A DNA stretch of 64,000 nt. Source: Gilliamella sp. wkB308. GTDB lineage: Bacteria; Pseudomonadota; Gammaproteobacteria; Enterobacterales; Orbaceae. Below the pieces are notes generated by a model. The model ran no database searches. It worked only from the letters and a program-made list of their open reading frames with translations, and was not told where the DNA came from. The DNA is taken from assembly GCF_001690185.1 (NCBI RefSeq), contig NZ_LZGN01000035.1:1-64000 (forward strand). The letters run 5' to 3'. Below are positions 10,901-19,396 of this stretch, piece after piece. Each line of letters begins with the position of its first letter. Within the stretch, counting starts at the first letter, position 1. A program made the position numbers and the translations under genes.

Positions 10901-13191
10901 TAAAAGGGACTATTTATAAAGACTACTCAGGACAAGGAACGCATCAGACTTATCACACCGCCACCTTATCAGGGGTGAAAGTTGTGGCGACAAACAGCCA
11001 TGGCTTAACCTTAACGGTCGACAGTGACAGTAAGGGTGAATATGAAATTGCGAATATAGGTGAAGGCAGCTGGACAATCACCGTAGAAGCACCGGCAAAT
11101 TCAGGTTATGACTTCAGTTATGTAGTACAAAAAGTTGGGGGAGAAATCACCACAATCAATAAAGATAGTGTCGTTGTCAACATCCCTCCAGCATCCTCGG
11201 CAAATAAAATCAAAAATGTTGATTTTGGTCTGAAAGGTCAGGCAAGTATAGACGGTCAAGTTGTAATAGACGTGAATGCGGATGATGGAGAGGTGATCAA
11301 TACACAGGATATCGGAATTGATACGTTATTTGCTAACTATAAGGTAGAGTTATATGTAGATAATAATCTGGTGAAAGAGGTCAAAGCGGTCAGTAACGGA
11401 AGTACAGAAACGGAGTTAGGTAACTACCGATTTGACAACTTAGTCTCGGGTGTTGATTATCAGGTAAAAGTAAGTCGTCCGGTAACAGATTATGTTAGTA
11501 GCTTTATGTTAATCGACAACACACACAAAGTAACGATTAATCAGACAGACAGCGAAATGAGTGAAACTTATCAATTTGCAGGGGCAACGGATAAAGCGAC
11601 AGGGGTAAACTTTGCGTGGAAAGGTAGCACCAGTATTAAAGGTAAAATTTACTTAGACAGTGATGATAATGGAGTGTACAACGCCTCCACGGACAGCAGT
11701 GTTAATGCGGACTTGACGGTGAAATTAAGTAATATCAACAATCCGGCATTACAGTTAACACAAACAATTGCAGCCGGTGAGACAGTTTATGAACTAAACG
11801 GTATTATTCCGGGCAAATGGCAAATTGAAGTGGAAGGGGTACCGAGCACGTTACGAGCAAGCTTTGACCCGGATGATGCGCACCATGACAGCAAAGGTTA
11901 CTTAACCTTACCGAAGACAGTCAATCAGGCAATCATTGATATCACGGGTAACCTAACCGATCAGGATTTTGGTTATATCCATGGTGGTATTATTGAAGGA
12001 AAACTGGTAGAAGATCATGAAGGTAAAGGTCTGGCCGGTCTGTCAGAATTAACCGGATTGTCGGGAGCAGATGTCTATCTGTTAGACAATACCCAAAAAC
12101 ACCTGATGAACAAAGAGGGTAAACCACTGTCGTTTATGACAAGCAGTGATGGTAAATTTATATTCCGCAATCTGGTGATAGATCCGAATGCGGTTGATGA
12201 TTCAAAATACAGTATCCGTTTACTGTTTGGTGAATATCACGATGGTGTGGTAGGTTCAGATAAAACCAATCCGTTATACGAAAAAGTGCCGTATTTTGAA
12301 CAATACATCGATAGTAATGGTAAAGAGGTTAAACATGACTTAATTGATATTGCCACACCGCCAGCTTCGATTGTTTATAATGGCTCAGGTGGTATGCAAA
12401 CATTGCCAATTAAGCTAAATGATGGTAGCACCACCTTTAGTGCAACAAGTAACGATATTATACTGGGTTACCGGGTACATAATGCGGATGTAACCGTAAT
12501 AAAAACGGCACTGAAGGATAATGTTGTGGTGGGTGATATCGTCCCTTACACCATCAAAGTGATTAATAATTCGTCACACAAATCACGCATTAAGGTAAAA
12601 GATATTTTACCGTCAGGGTTTAAGTTTGTGAAAGGTTCATCGCGTTTAAATAGCAAAAAAGTGACGGATCCGAAAGGGAGTAAAGCGGTGACGTATGATT
12701 CACTGGATTTAACGGCGAACAGTGAAGTGGTGATCAGCTATATGTTGGTCGTGGGCTCGGGTGTTACCCAAGGCGAGTATACCAATACAGCGATGGTACT
12801 GAATGCCTTAACAGGTAAAGTGTCGTCGAATATAGCCGAAGCGACGGTAACGGTGACAGCGGATCCACTGTTTGACAATGCATTAATTTTCGGAAAAGTG
12901 TATGTAGACCGAAATGGCAATGGTGTACAAGATGAAGGTGAAGAAGGTTTGGGCGGCGTGAAGTTAGTGACCACCCGTGGCGAAATCATCACAACTGATA
13001 CGCATGGTCGTTACCATATAGTCAGTGTATCGGGAGGTCGTTGGGAGCGAGGAGCAAACTTCGTCATCAAACTAGACCCACGAAGCTTACCGAAAGCATA
13101 CCGTGTAAACGGACGTAATCCAAAAGTAGTGAGAGTATCGCCAGGGTTACCAAGTAAAGTTGATTTTGGTGTTACGGAGGTAAATCAGTAA
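4963..13191 (+). CDS. Giant DUF11 / SdrD-B-like repeat surface protein (2,742 aa)
   Basis: Start ATG 4963 has an AGGAG box 8 bases upstream and gives a signal peptide (residues 1-36, ending STAYA). An in-frame ATG at 4846, overlapping the upstream stop with its own AGGGAG box, would add 39 residues and is a real alternative. The mature protein is a long string of Cna-B/SdrD-B-like domains of the type G-YxDxDxDG...LxNLxxGxYxV, with calcium-type loops such as DYDDDG near residue 1169, DADNDG near 1863, DSDDNG near 2231 and DRNGNG near 2648. A DUF11 repeat lies near 2505-2600. The last ~290 residues nearly match the partial protein at 1-885. No LPXTG or barrel is present, so attachment probably depends on the barrel protein upstream. 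An adhesin or biofilm role is inferred. Confidence 0.8.
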   Translation: MRTAHNATVKKRMLRGIKQLLASVFISMVTLSTAYAFDINGKVYLDYDNTASKTEMPLTGLKVELYDSNQKLLSDAITNQDGSYKLDAPFLGTYKVVAKTTEGETIDRSVQLIVDTGASAQNLFIKGQGGDINLAIKDDKGAGAKNIPVRLIYSASSKTPIFVTSNGGTVELKNTLKGHQYDMVVDAEDFITDSSNKIKYALWDATLPDSKNAYVDKISFNMAGKNQKGVFNVKPRNEWGIDGIVAIDQNGDGIYTVDFDTGAIDMNVELYYPGTTTKVLGTKTMTTTDDGRYRFKDLAVASYDIRVTNVKAPYIPISKIEQNVKITDVNNQTNGPTFLLRMDPNDTTLVGISGNVFVLGPQQYIQAGPDSGKTGNNIPLVAQGSTGLNTTVELYQHNGTNWNKIASQFTTGNLGAYQFVGLIKNKDYKVVVTESNINLNENIFVNDTDGKSTSTSSKSRSTHKGKVTLSNGTQANIAAKEIILPKLNEQKTNQNFWYSPIRKDLGNLLVVNYLKTANGNWSWSSTINGLEAITASTYTKIAFFEEDGVTQATDLQGNKLEVSYQKPGFYGVRGSQDYPIDHAGLFYYSVVEYDTENLDYPESYNGEYSVNVAPAKTWGDTIYFTPTRPNTISGYVYLNNSHRDALGSYNPNQDIPIKQNRLILEREVFGEWTVITEFATDNKGHYNFTNLPNGKYRVTAKQEYGGGSDIRNGDIDFENNDQNSGSSIDPNDNKKTISSIVVNANGGNKYNTDTNIWYKLKINQHILRGSVFLDTWLGDGEIQTEQMYNANDLPLKNAVVLLCEDDGTSDCIENGSNFIGKKLTNAKGEYSFQGQQDGINRDVTYIVKAIYSGTTAVNNPDKELAPSYKVQFKQLDMPLTKRFLMQGKGQFSAAPVNDLNGDMKYAGEQTIENGNGYFQIYFWNGINYEKWGDIGDYYRTIKLKSLPEGKYRIVHNQGENFIDIADMDPVTPPGIVDFEVLADGSLANNLGKNNLFLMQAQVASSNTTEAISGKLYLDVTGSKNKDEAVELTKEELIQYNKSMLTVSGIFTPRIYPGYFNGNVDDILDQVDFIDKSVQYTGEFAYTAANSTRGKLYLTNMLLRLTGLDTSQFELVGNSGQLKGDYLPTKVQTNLEYMQVAPSGLLGAPDQYWLVKLKNDTEISGRLYYDYDDDGFFTPGTNDVVISGVTVELYRNGKFYAKTKTDKSGLYNFKNLFNDTYTVKVTEQGLDKQRYELKSVLNTVADIAINEKTPKVTGDNLDFIYKKNGDAAITGHVMVDINNNGTLENNVDKTGDMAIPDINVKLYKFDGTNRTFYREVKTNAKGYYSFSGIDLNTDYIVEIEPTKGFGVIANAEGNTNINLKPIHFEDVGKTVQNQYFLLAGSSNSEPSAGIGSNKALNSGIAGKTIIDGDGTSSELPIDNVLIGLIDSNGTEIARQYTNSKGEYHFYNLPSGKYSINVVTSPDGYTLVKNSKGTTQPIDTLSGLDLTNVGIKDNNFYFKQASDEGIGGKIYVDYADNNTDFNQLNVFAYLLDNKTSYTVELRDGLDGTGKLLMTQQTVDGEYHFSNLVFGDNANYSVVLKLDANADHAFKQSSAGNDPKNIVIPVASLPKQGSPDNYYLLVGKQKIGGYVWVDENESKDRQDDEGLNGINVTLNYQAPGATDYVELKKVNTDNSGHYQFEKLPKGGNYQIKVSTQEGTQLIAESVMAGNSDSYAFTPLTKDELTNSTAYKYNGTIKGHVSIDVDNSQTRTAIDENLSGLTLKLTKTNGATTKQVTTDNNGNFEVDNLSFDDWVITADSSQSVADWSSYQLSYTQTGNKAVAATAKDLSLTVNLSKQNPAVSGVEIGYHGSAVIKGYVVIDADNDGKYSANDIAFGALSTPITPKLVLTSAKSGFVEQEIKVDARTGLFEVSGLSRHDYVLKIDDKAIEHSGYRLVFSPNSNAASNQVTFSVNSPKDDQFSAGNVAEQQAFGFKSENVLKGTIYKDYSGQGTHQTYHTATLSGVKVVATNSHGLTLTVDSDSKGEYEIANIGEGSWTITVEAPANSGYDFSYVVQKVGGEITTINKDSVVVNIPPASSANKIKNVDFGLKGQASIDGQVVIDVNADDGEVINTQDIGIDTLFANYKVELYVDNNLVKEVKAVSNGSTETELGNYRFDNLVSGVDYQVKVSRPVTDYVSSFMLIDNTHKVTINQTDSEMSETYQFAGATDKATGVNFAWKGSTSIKGKIYLDSDDNGVYNASTDSSVNADLTVKLSNINNPALQLTQTIAAGETVYELNGIIPGKWQIEVEGVPSTLRASFDPDDAHHDSKGYLTLPKTVNQAIIDITGNLTDQDFGYIHGGIIEGKLVEDHEGKGLAGLSELTGLSGADVYLLDNTQKHLMNKEGKPLSFMTSSDGKFIFRNLVIDPNAVDDSKYSIRLLFGEYHDGVVGSDKTNPLYEKVPYFEQYIDSNGKEVKHDLIDIATPPASIVYNGSGGMQTLPIKLNDGSTTFSATSNDIILGYRVHNADVTVIKTALKDNVVVGDIVPYTIKVINNSSHKSRIKVKDILPSGFKFVKGSSRLNSKKVTDPKGSKAVTYDSLDLTANSEVVISYMLVVGSGVTQGEYTNTAMVLNALTGKVSSNIAEATVTVTADPLFDNALIFGKVYVDRNGNGVQDEGEEGLGGVKLVTTRGEIITTDTHGRYHIVSVSGGRWERGANFVIKLDPRSLPKAYRVNGRNPKVVRVSPGLPSKVDFGVTEVNQ

Positions 13192-13251
13192 TTCCCATTA
13201 AACATAAAGACAGAAAAGTAAGTCTGTTTATCCCTATCCTTTCAGCTCTTT

Positions 13252-13275
13252 CCCCCGTTTATCGGGGGTTTTTTA
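13252..13275 (+). terminator. Rho-independent terminator of the giant gene
   Basis: CCCCCG (13252-13257) pairs with CGGGGG (13263-13268) and is followed by TTTTTTAT. It is nearly identical to the terminator at 940-963. Confidence 0.9.
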
Positions 13276-13504
13276 TATGAAGCATCCTAAATTATTATTT
13301 CATATAAATAGATTTCAGTGTTAGAACACTGAAAATGACTAGAGTTGTAGAGATAGAAATTAAATTGAATGCCTGTTAATAAATTAACATTGTCATATTA
13401 ATTAGTTAGCATAAATAGAGCAGTATTAATGAGTTTAAGCATAATACTGAAAGTATTTATTATCATTCATTAAATGAAATCAAACAATTTTGTGTAGGGT
13501 TACA

Positions 13505-13540
13505 GATTGAAAACTCCCAACTAAAATTGGGAGTTGATTC
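13505..13540 (-). terminator. Terminator hairpin of alaA
   Basis: AACTCCCAA (13512-13520) and TTGGGAGTT (13527-13535) form a 9-bp stem. On the minus strand it is followed by a short T run, directly after the alaA stop codon. The rest of the 13276-13504 gap is AT-rich with no gene seen. Confidence 0.75.
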
Positions 13541-13543
13541 GTT

Positions 13544-14758
13544 TTATTGTTGATAATTTGATAAAAATTTAGCAAAGCGTTCGATAGCGTCTTGTAATTC
13601 ACCTGTATGTGGAAGCGCAACAATTCTGACATGATCGGGTTTATGCCAATTGAAACCACTGCCTTGTACTAAAAGAACTTTTTCTTGCAATAGAAAATCT
13701 AAAACCAATTTCTGATCATTGTGAATATTAAATTTTTGCTGATCAAGTTTAGGAAATAAGTACAATGCGCCTTGTGGTTTAGTACAACTTACGCCTGGGA
13801 TATCATTTAACATGCGCCATGCAAGCATACATTGATCATATAAACGACCACCAGGAACAATAAATTCATTAATACTTTGATAACCGCCAAGTGCACCTTG
13901 AATGGCATGTTGCAATGGTACATTGGCGCATAATCGCATTGACGCCAACATATTTAGTCCCTCGATGTATCCTTTTACATGTTGTTTAGGGCCACAAAGT
14001 GCCATCCATCCTTGCCTAAAACCTGCAACACGATAAGTTTTAGATAGTCCGCTCATGGTTACGACAAATAAGTCGGGCGCTAAAGCGGCTATTGAATGAT
14101 GAACAGCATCATCATATAAAATTTTGTCGTAAATTTCGTCAGCAAAAATAATAAGGTTGTTTTGACGCGCAATTTCTGCAATATCAAGTAAAAGTTGTTT
14201 ACTATAAACGGCACCGGTTGGATTATTAGGATTAATGATCACAATTCCTTTGGTTTTAGGGGTGATCTTTCGTTTAATATCGTCTATATCGGGCGACCAA
14301 TTGGCTTCTTCATCACACAGGTAATGAACGGCACTACCACCAGATAAACTAATTGCTGCTGTCCATAATGGATAATCTGGCATAGGAACTAAGATTTCAT
14401 CACCGCTATTGAGCAATGCTTGCATCGATTGTACGATAAGTTCAGAAACACCATTGCCAATAAAAATATCTTCGACATCTAAACTGGTTATTCCTCTGGC
14501 TTGATAGTGTTGCATAATAGCTTTACGTGCAGAGTAAAGTCCTTTTGAATCAGAATATCCTTGTGAAGAAGGCAAATTACGGATGACATCAACTAATAAT
14601 TCATCAGGTGCAGCAAAACCAAAAGGGGCAGGATTTCCAATATTAAGTTTTAGTATAGTTTGACCTTCTTCTTCAAGACGCTTTGCGTGTTCAAGAATTG
14701 GTCCTCGGATGTCATAACAGACATGATCCAATTTATTTGATTTTTGGAAATTTTTCAT
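13544..14758 (-). CDS. alaA: Glutamate-pyruvate aminotransferase AlaA
   Basis: A 404-residue fold-type I PLP aminotransferase that matches E. coli AlaA almost end to end (LNIGNPAPFGF, GYSDSKGLYSARKAI, INPNNPTGAVYS, FADEIYDKILYDD). The PLP-binding lysine is Lys240 in SGLSKTYRVAGFRQG. It makes alanine from pyruvate and glutamate in the cytoplasm and is the main alanine synthase in enteric bacteria. It stands alone, divergent from the ACT-domain gene, with a terminator directly downstream. Confidence 0.95.
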   Translation of the reverse strand: MKNFQKSNKLDHVCYDIRGPILEHAKRLEEEGQTILKLNIGNPAPFGFAAPDELLVDVIRNLPSSQGYSDSKGLYSARKAIMQHYQARGITSLDVEDIFIGNGVSELIVQSMQALLNSGDEILVPMPDYPLWTAAISLSGGSAVHYLCDEEANWSPDIDDIKRKITPKTKGIVIINPNNPTGAVYSKQLLLDIAEIARQNNLIIFADEIYDKILYDDAVHHSIAALAPDLFVVTMSGLSKTYRVAGFRQGWMALCGPKQHVKGYIEGLNMLASMRLCANVPLQHAIQGALGGYQSINEFIVPGGRLYDQCMLAWRMLNDIPGVSCTKPQGALYLFPKLDQQKFNIHNDQKLVLDFLLQEKVLLVQGSGFNWHKPDHVRIVALPHTGELQDAIERFAKFLSNYQQ

Positions 14759-14902
14759 AATATTGCCCTTCTTATTTATTTTAGTGTTTTTTTATTTTTA
14801 ACAAAAAAACAATCTACTCCTATTTCGATAATTTTTGAAGATGTTATTATAATCAACCAAGTAAATCGCTTTTGATTGTCCAAAATTTGTGCGGAGTATG
14901 TG

Positions 14903-15172
14903 ATGAAAACCATTTTAACTGTCATAGGAAAAGACCAAACCGGAATTATTGCTGGTATAAGTCAAAAATTATATGAATTGAATATTAATATTTTAGATGT
15001 ATCTCAAACTATTATGGGTGAATATTTCACGATGATAATGTTACTCGATTTATCAAAAATCGATGTTTCATTTGATGATGTTAAAAATACATTAACGCAA
15101 ACAGGCGAAAATCTTAAAGTTAAAGTTAATATTCAACGCGAAGAGATATTTGATGCAATGCATCGTCTTTAG
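14903..15172 (+). CDS. ACT domain protein (UPF0237)
   Basis: An 89-residue single ACT domain beginning MKTILTVIGKDQTGIIAGIS, with the beta-alpha-beta core expected for amino-acid binding. ATG 14903 is chosen because it has a CGGAG box 6 bases upstream and gives the family's usual length; a TTG 27 bases earlier has no such support. It lies 36 bp before the DUF711 gene, a pairing found across many bacteria, so the two probably work together. Ligand and function are unknown. It resembles the small ACT regulators related to GcvR. Confidence 0.85.
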   Translation: MKTILTVIGKDQTGIIAGISQKLYELNINILDVSQTIMGEYFTMIMLLDLSKIDVSFDDVKNTLTQTGENLKVKVNIQREEIFDAMHRL

Positions 15173-15208
15173 ATTTTATTCAATAATTTTTACTGAAGGA
15201 TAGTACTA

Positions 15209-16564
15209 ATGGAAACCAAACAGATCCTCGAAACGATTAAAATGATTGAGGAAGAAAAGCTTGATATTCGCACAATAACCATGGGTATTTCTCTGCTTGA
15301 TTGTATTGATAGCGATGGTGAAAAAGCCCGTCAAAAAATCTATGACAAAATTACTAAATTAGCCAAAAATTTAGTAAAAGTTGGTGATCAAATTACGTCT
15401 GAATTTGGTATTCCAATTATTAATAAACGTATCTCTGTGACACCAATATCCTTAATTGCAGGAGCAAGTAATGATAGTGATTATGTCGCGTTCGCAAAAA
15501 CACTTGATCAAGCCGCTAAAGCGGTGGGTGTAAACTTTATTGGTGGATTTTCGGCGTTAGTGCAGAAAGGTTACCATAAAGGTGATGAAATTTTGATTAA
15601 ATCCATTCCACAAGCGCTTGCCCAAACAGAACGCGTTTGTTCATCGGTTAATGTAGGTTCTACGCAAACCGGTATCAACATGGATGCTGTAAAACAGATG
15701 GGGCATATTATTAAAGAAGCAGCCGTATTAACGGCGGATAATAGCAGTATGGCTTGTGCAAAATTAGTTGTGTTTGCTAATGCTGTTGAGGACAATCCGT
15801 TTATGGCAGGGGCTTTTCATGGTGTGGGCGAAGCTGATTGTGTCATTAATGTAGGTGTCAGTGGGCCTGGTGTGGTTAAGCGAGCACTCGAAAAAGTAAA
15901 AGGTCAACCTTTTGATGTGGTTGCGGAAACCATCAAAAAAACGGCTTTTAAAATTACGCGTATGGGACAACTTGTTGGTAAAGAGGCTTCGGAGCGTTTA
16001 GGCGTTAAATTTGGTATTGTTGATTTATCTTTAGCGCCAACGCCTGCAATAGGTGATTCTGTCGCCCATATTTTGGAAGAAATGGGACTGGAAGTGGTTG
16101 GAACACATGGCACAACGGCTGCGTTGGCGATGCTTAATGACGCTGTCAAAAAAGGTGGGGTCATGGCATGTGGTCATGTGGGTGGTTTAAGTGGGGCATT
16201 TATTCCTGTTTCAGAAGACGCAGGCATGATCGATGCCGTGAATAAAGGTTCTCTCAACCTTGAAAAGCTTGAAGCAATGACCTGCGTCTGTTCTGTCGGA
16301 CTAGATATGATTGCTATCCCAGGTGATACACCGGCTGAAACTATCTCGGCAATTATCGCCGATGAAGCTGCAATTGGCGTCATTAACCACAAAACCACTG
16401 CGGTAAGAATTATTCCGGCAGTTGGATTGAAGGTTGGTGATAATATTGAGTTTGGTGGCTTATTAGGGCATGCCCCTGTGATGCCGGTTAATCCATTTGG
16501 CTCATGTGATTTCATTAATCGTGGTGGTCGTATTCCTGCTCCGATTCACTCCTTCAAAAACTAA
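15209..16564 (+). CDS. PFL-family protein, UPF0210/DUF711
   Basis: A 451-residue member of UPF0210 (DUF711), a family with a pyruvate-formate-lyase-like barrel but no known reaction. Full-length conserved blocks are visible: [10 protein letters not shown] near the start, [23 protein letters not shown], and the C-terminal [23 protein letters not shown]. An AAGGA box precedes ATG 15209. It is the second gene of the ACT-DUF711 operon, and the ACT protein is the likely regulatory partner. Confidence 0.9.
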   Translation: METKQILETIKMIEEEKLDIRTITMGISLLDCIDSDGEKARQKIYDKITKLAKNLVKVGDQITSEFGIPIINKRISVTPISLIAGASNDSDYVAFAKTLDQAAKAVGVNFIGGFSALVQKGYHKGDEILIKSIPQALAQTERVCSSVNVGSTQTGINMDAVKQMGHIIKEAAVLTADNSSMACAKLVVFANAVEDNPFMAGAFHGVGEADCVINVGVSGPGVVKRALEKVKGQPFDVVAETIKKTAFKITRMGQLVGKEASERLGVKFGIVDLSLAPTPAIGDSVAHILEEMGLEVVGTHGTTAALAMLNDAVKKGGVMACGHVGGLSGAFIPVSEDAGMIDAVNKGSLNLEKLEAMTCVCSVGLDMIAIPGDTPAETISAIIADEAAIGVINHKTTAVRIIPAVGLKVGDNIEFGGLLGHAPVMPVNPFGSCDFINRGGRIPAPIHSFKN

Positions 16565-16575
16565 GTGATTATTTT

Positions 16576-16611
16576 GTGATGCCTTGTATATCAAAAAAGA
16601 CAAGGTATCAC
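16576..16611 (+). terminator. Hairpin after the DUF711 gene
   Basis: GTGATGCCTTGT (16576-16587) and ACAAGGTATCAC (16600-16611) form a near-perfect 12-bp stem 12 bases after the stop codon. There is no strong T tract, so it may be a weak terminator or a stabilising hairpin. The rest of 16612-16956 is AT-rich with no gene seen. Confidence 0.5.
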
Positions 16612-16956
16612 ATGACTTTCTGTCTATTCATTTCTATCTGATAATCCAAAACACGATTTTTTTGTTCGAGTTAAAACGCCGATTGAATCGTGTGAAATGG
16701 CAAATAATATCTGTTCGCTTGCTAATCGTAGGGAGGAAGGGGTAAATCTTAAATTGAAAACAGCATAGTAGGTTTGTAAAAAAAGTTTAATAAAATGGGA
16801 GGTTTTAGTAAAAAAAAAAATTTAACTAATAAAACGGCTAATTTTACGTTAGATGCTTTTGTTTAGTGATAATGAATAATCAATTGTTTACAGACTCAAA
16901 AAGTTTATAATCAGCATAAAGTTATGGTTGTTAAATAAACAAATGGGATGGTGAGC

Positions 16957-17532
16957 ATGAAAAGATTTTTAATTATTATTACAGCATGCTTTGTACTAAA
17001 CATATCATTTAATCAAGTATTATGTGCACCTCTATCAGATAAAACTTTTATTCTTCGCTCCGATAAAGCATTGCCATCCATTCAAATATTTGAGCAAAAA
17101 AAATTTTTCAATGTGAATTTTAAGAAAGTAAAAACAGATAAAACAGAAAAAACACAGCAATCCAATGAAAGACAGATCGTGCTTTATAGTAATGATGTAG
17201 ATAATGCTCGGATTTTTATTATGTATGAAGCTGTCACTAATGAACAAGATGCGATGACAGTTTTTTTAACGCAATTAAAACTACGAGGTAATGAAAATCC
17301 GGAAATTAAAACTTACAAAAATGTGAAATATGTTGAAGGTTTTGATGCCAGAATAAATGGGCGCTATATCTATACTCAACAATTTGACCAAGCAAATGGC
17401 TTTGTTGCTATAAAGGCTTTAATGTATCACATTGATGATAAAAATAGAGGTTTTTACCAAACCATAAATACAATTTCCACACCAAAATTAATAAATGAAT
17501 TAATCAATTTTCTAAACCACAACAAAGGGTAG
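16957..17532 (+). CDS. Small secreted protein of unknown function
   Basis: 191 residues from ATG 16957; an in-frame ATG at 16948 is possible but adds only MVS. Residues 1-24 are a Sec signal peptide (MKRFLIIITACFVLNISFNQ, cleaved near VLCA). I do not recognise the family. The mature part is a lysine-rich alpha/beta domain without cysteines, probably periplasmic. The next gene encodes a lipoprotein of the same length in the same orientation 79 bp downstream, which suggests a related pair. Confidence 0.65.
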   Translation: MKRFLIIITACFVLNISFNQVLCAPLSDKTFILRSDKALPSIQIFEQKKFFNVNFKKVKTDKTEKTQQSNERQIVLYSNDVDNARIFIMYEAVTNEQDAMTVFLTQLKLRGNENPEIKTYKNVKYVEGFDARINGRYIYTQQFDQANGFVAIKALMYHIDDKNRGFYQTINTISTPKLINELINFLNHNKG

Positions 17533-17611
17533 CAAATCAGCAAGTAAGTAAAGTCGGAGTAGAATTTTATTATTTTATCGAGTTTTTAGTTAGCTCATAA
17601 AGGAAACAAAA

Positions 17612-18187
17612 ATGAAAAAAGTTATAATCAGTTTTATTTCAATATTATTGTTTGGTTGTGGGGTTTTAGAAAGTGATTATCAACCTGGCAACTATGGTCC
17701 GATGTTAACGGTAATTAATCAAAAATTACCAAATTATGATTTACCAAAAAAAATAGATTTCCACAATAAAACCTATTATCTATATAATCAAAGTCGTGAT
17801 AGTGGTTCAGGTAATCCTAATGATAAGCGTGCAATTATGTACATGCAAGATCCTAAAGCAGCAACCTATTATGAAGATTATTTCATCATTATGGATGATA
17901 TCGTTGCCAATGCTCAAGATGCTCAAAAACTCTTTCAATTGCAAATCGCAATGCGTTCATCTGATCCAAAAGTCACTCAAGAAGGTAACGTTTCTTATGC
18001 CGTAGGAACTGATGAAAAAAATGGTATAGGTTATTTAATTGTCAGTACTTATGAGGAATCAACCCATTTGGCTCGTAATCGTTTTTATCTCATTCTACTC
18101 AATGAAAAAAATGACCATTTAGTAAAATATATGCAAACCCATACTAAGCAAATGGTACAAGAGATATTGAAATTAGGACATAAATAG
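17612..18187 (+). CDS. Putative lipoprotein of unknown function
   Basis: 191 residues with an AAGGAAAC box before ATG 17612. The N-terminus is a lipoprotein signal with lipobox LFGC (Cys16), followed by G and V, which does not suggest retention by the Lol +2 Asp rule, so outer-membrane sorting is likely. The mature domain has a repeated YYEDYF/aromatic pattern and no recognisable family. It may be co-transcribed with the secreted protein at 16957-17532. Confidence 0.65.
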   Translation: MKKVIISFISILLFGCGVLESDYQPGNYGPMLTVINQKLPNYDLPKKIDFHNKTYYLYNQSRDSGSGNPNDKRAIMYMQDPKAATYYEDYFIIMDDIVANAQDAQKLFQLQIAMRSSDPKVTQEGNVSYAVGTDEKNGIGYLIVSTYEESTHLARNRFYLILLNEKNDHLVKYMQTHTKQMVQEILKLGHK

Positions 18188-18298
18188 TTAATTTACCAAT
18201 CTAATACCGATAACTTTAATCACAAGAATAGCAGCGTTAGTTGCGTTAATCATTATGCACTGCTAGTATTTTAACATTTCGATAAAACAGTGGTAATT

Positions 18299-19102
18299 AT
18301 GCATAACACATTTTCTGATAGTTATTTTCAACGTTTTAGTGGCATTGCTCGGTTGTATGGTCAATCCGCATTGTCGTGTTTTGCTCGTGCGCATATTTGT
18401 GTAGTAGGGATTGGTGGTGTTGGTTCTTGGGTAGCAGAATCCCTTGCTCGCAGTGGTATCGGGCAAATTACTTTGATTGATATGGATGATGTCTGTGTAA
18501 CCAATACTAATCGCCAAATTCATGCTTTAACCTCAAATATAGGTAAAGCTAAAACCGCCGTCATGGCTGAGCGAATATTACAAATTAATCCAGAATGCAT
18601 TGTTAATCAAATTGATGATTTTATTAATATTGATAATGTTTCTGATTATTTGGGTGCTCAAAACTTGCCTCGTTATGATTATATTATTGATGCTATTGAT
18701 AGTGTGCGTGATAAAGCGGCTGTGCTTAATTATTGCAGACGACAAAAATTGAAAGTCATTACTATTGGTGGCGCAGGTGGGCAAAAAGATCCAACTCAGA
18801 TTAAAATTGCTGATTTGGCTAAAACCATTCAAGATCCTTTGGCAGCTAAATTACGAGAAAGACTAAAGAACGATTATAAACTTAATAAAGATAGTAAAGG
18901 TAAATTTTCGATACCTTGTGTTTACTCAACAGAACAACTGACATATCCGGCGGAGAATGGACAAATCTGTTTTACGAAAAGTGAAGCGCATGGCACTAAA
19001 AAAATGGATTGTGAGTCAGGTTTTGGCGCAGTGACGACTGTTACGGCAAGTTTTGGATTTGTTGCTGTCAGTTATGTACTGGACAAATTATCTAAAATTT
19101 AA
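18299..19102 (+). CDS. tcdA: tRNA threonylcarbamoyladenosine dehydratase TcdA
   Basis: An E1/MoeB/ThiF-type enzyme that uses ATP to cyclise t6A at position 37 of ANN-decoding tRNAs to ct6A. The protein follows E. coli TcdA (CsdL/YgdL) throughout. It has the nucleotide-binding VVGIGGVGSW, LIDMDDVCVTNTNRQIHAL, DAIDSVRDKAA, and LAKTIQDPLAAKLRERLK, and ends with CESGFGAVTTVTASFGFVAVS. ATG 18299 is preferred; a GTG at 18290 would add three residues, and neither has a strong ribosome-binding site. It is a single gene followed by a strong terminator. Confidence 0.93.
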   Translation: MHNTFSDSYFQRFSGIARLYGQSALSCFARAHICVVGIGGVGSWVAESLARSGIGQITLIDMDDVCVTNTNRQIHALTSNIGKAKTAVMAERILQINPECIVNQIDDFINIDNVSDYLGAQNLPRYDYIIDAIDSVRDKAAVLNYCRRQKLKVITIGGAGGQKDPTQIKIADLAKTIQDPLAAKLRERLKNDYKLNKDSKGKFSIPCVYSTEQLTYPAENGQICFTKSEAHGTKKMDCESGFGAVTTVTASFGFVAVSYVLDKLSKI

Positions 19103-19140
19103 GTGAACTTTTTATTTCTTCGAAAAATTTTGCATATTTA

Positions 19141-19178
19141 AAAAAAGCTATTTTACCCAAGTAAAATAGCTTTTTTTT
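19141..19178. terminator. Bidirectional-type terminator after tcdA
   Basis: GCTATTTTAC (19147-19156) and GTAAAATAGC (19161-19170) form a 10-bp stem with a CCAA loop, flanked by A6 on the left and T8 on the right. It can therefore end transcripts from either side. Confidence 0.9.
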
Positions 19179-19396
19179 AACTAAAAATCTCAAAAATTAA
19201 TTTCTTTTATCTAAAATTATGAATATCGCTCACCCATTTCAATAACATTTATTTTTCTGCAAGATCTTATTGTATAAAGTAAAAAACTGATTTACGATAA
19301 CGGCAATTTCGTTTTGTTATTATGCATAGGCATTAAAAAGATTCAAGGAAGACGCCAAACGATTCAGATTTATTTTTTAATTTCAAGGAGTAATCT

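Noticed and set aside
15571..16515. Several long minus-strand open frames inside the DUF711 gene
   Set aside because: They are mirror frames of a well-conserved protein and have no ribosome-binding sites.
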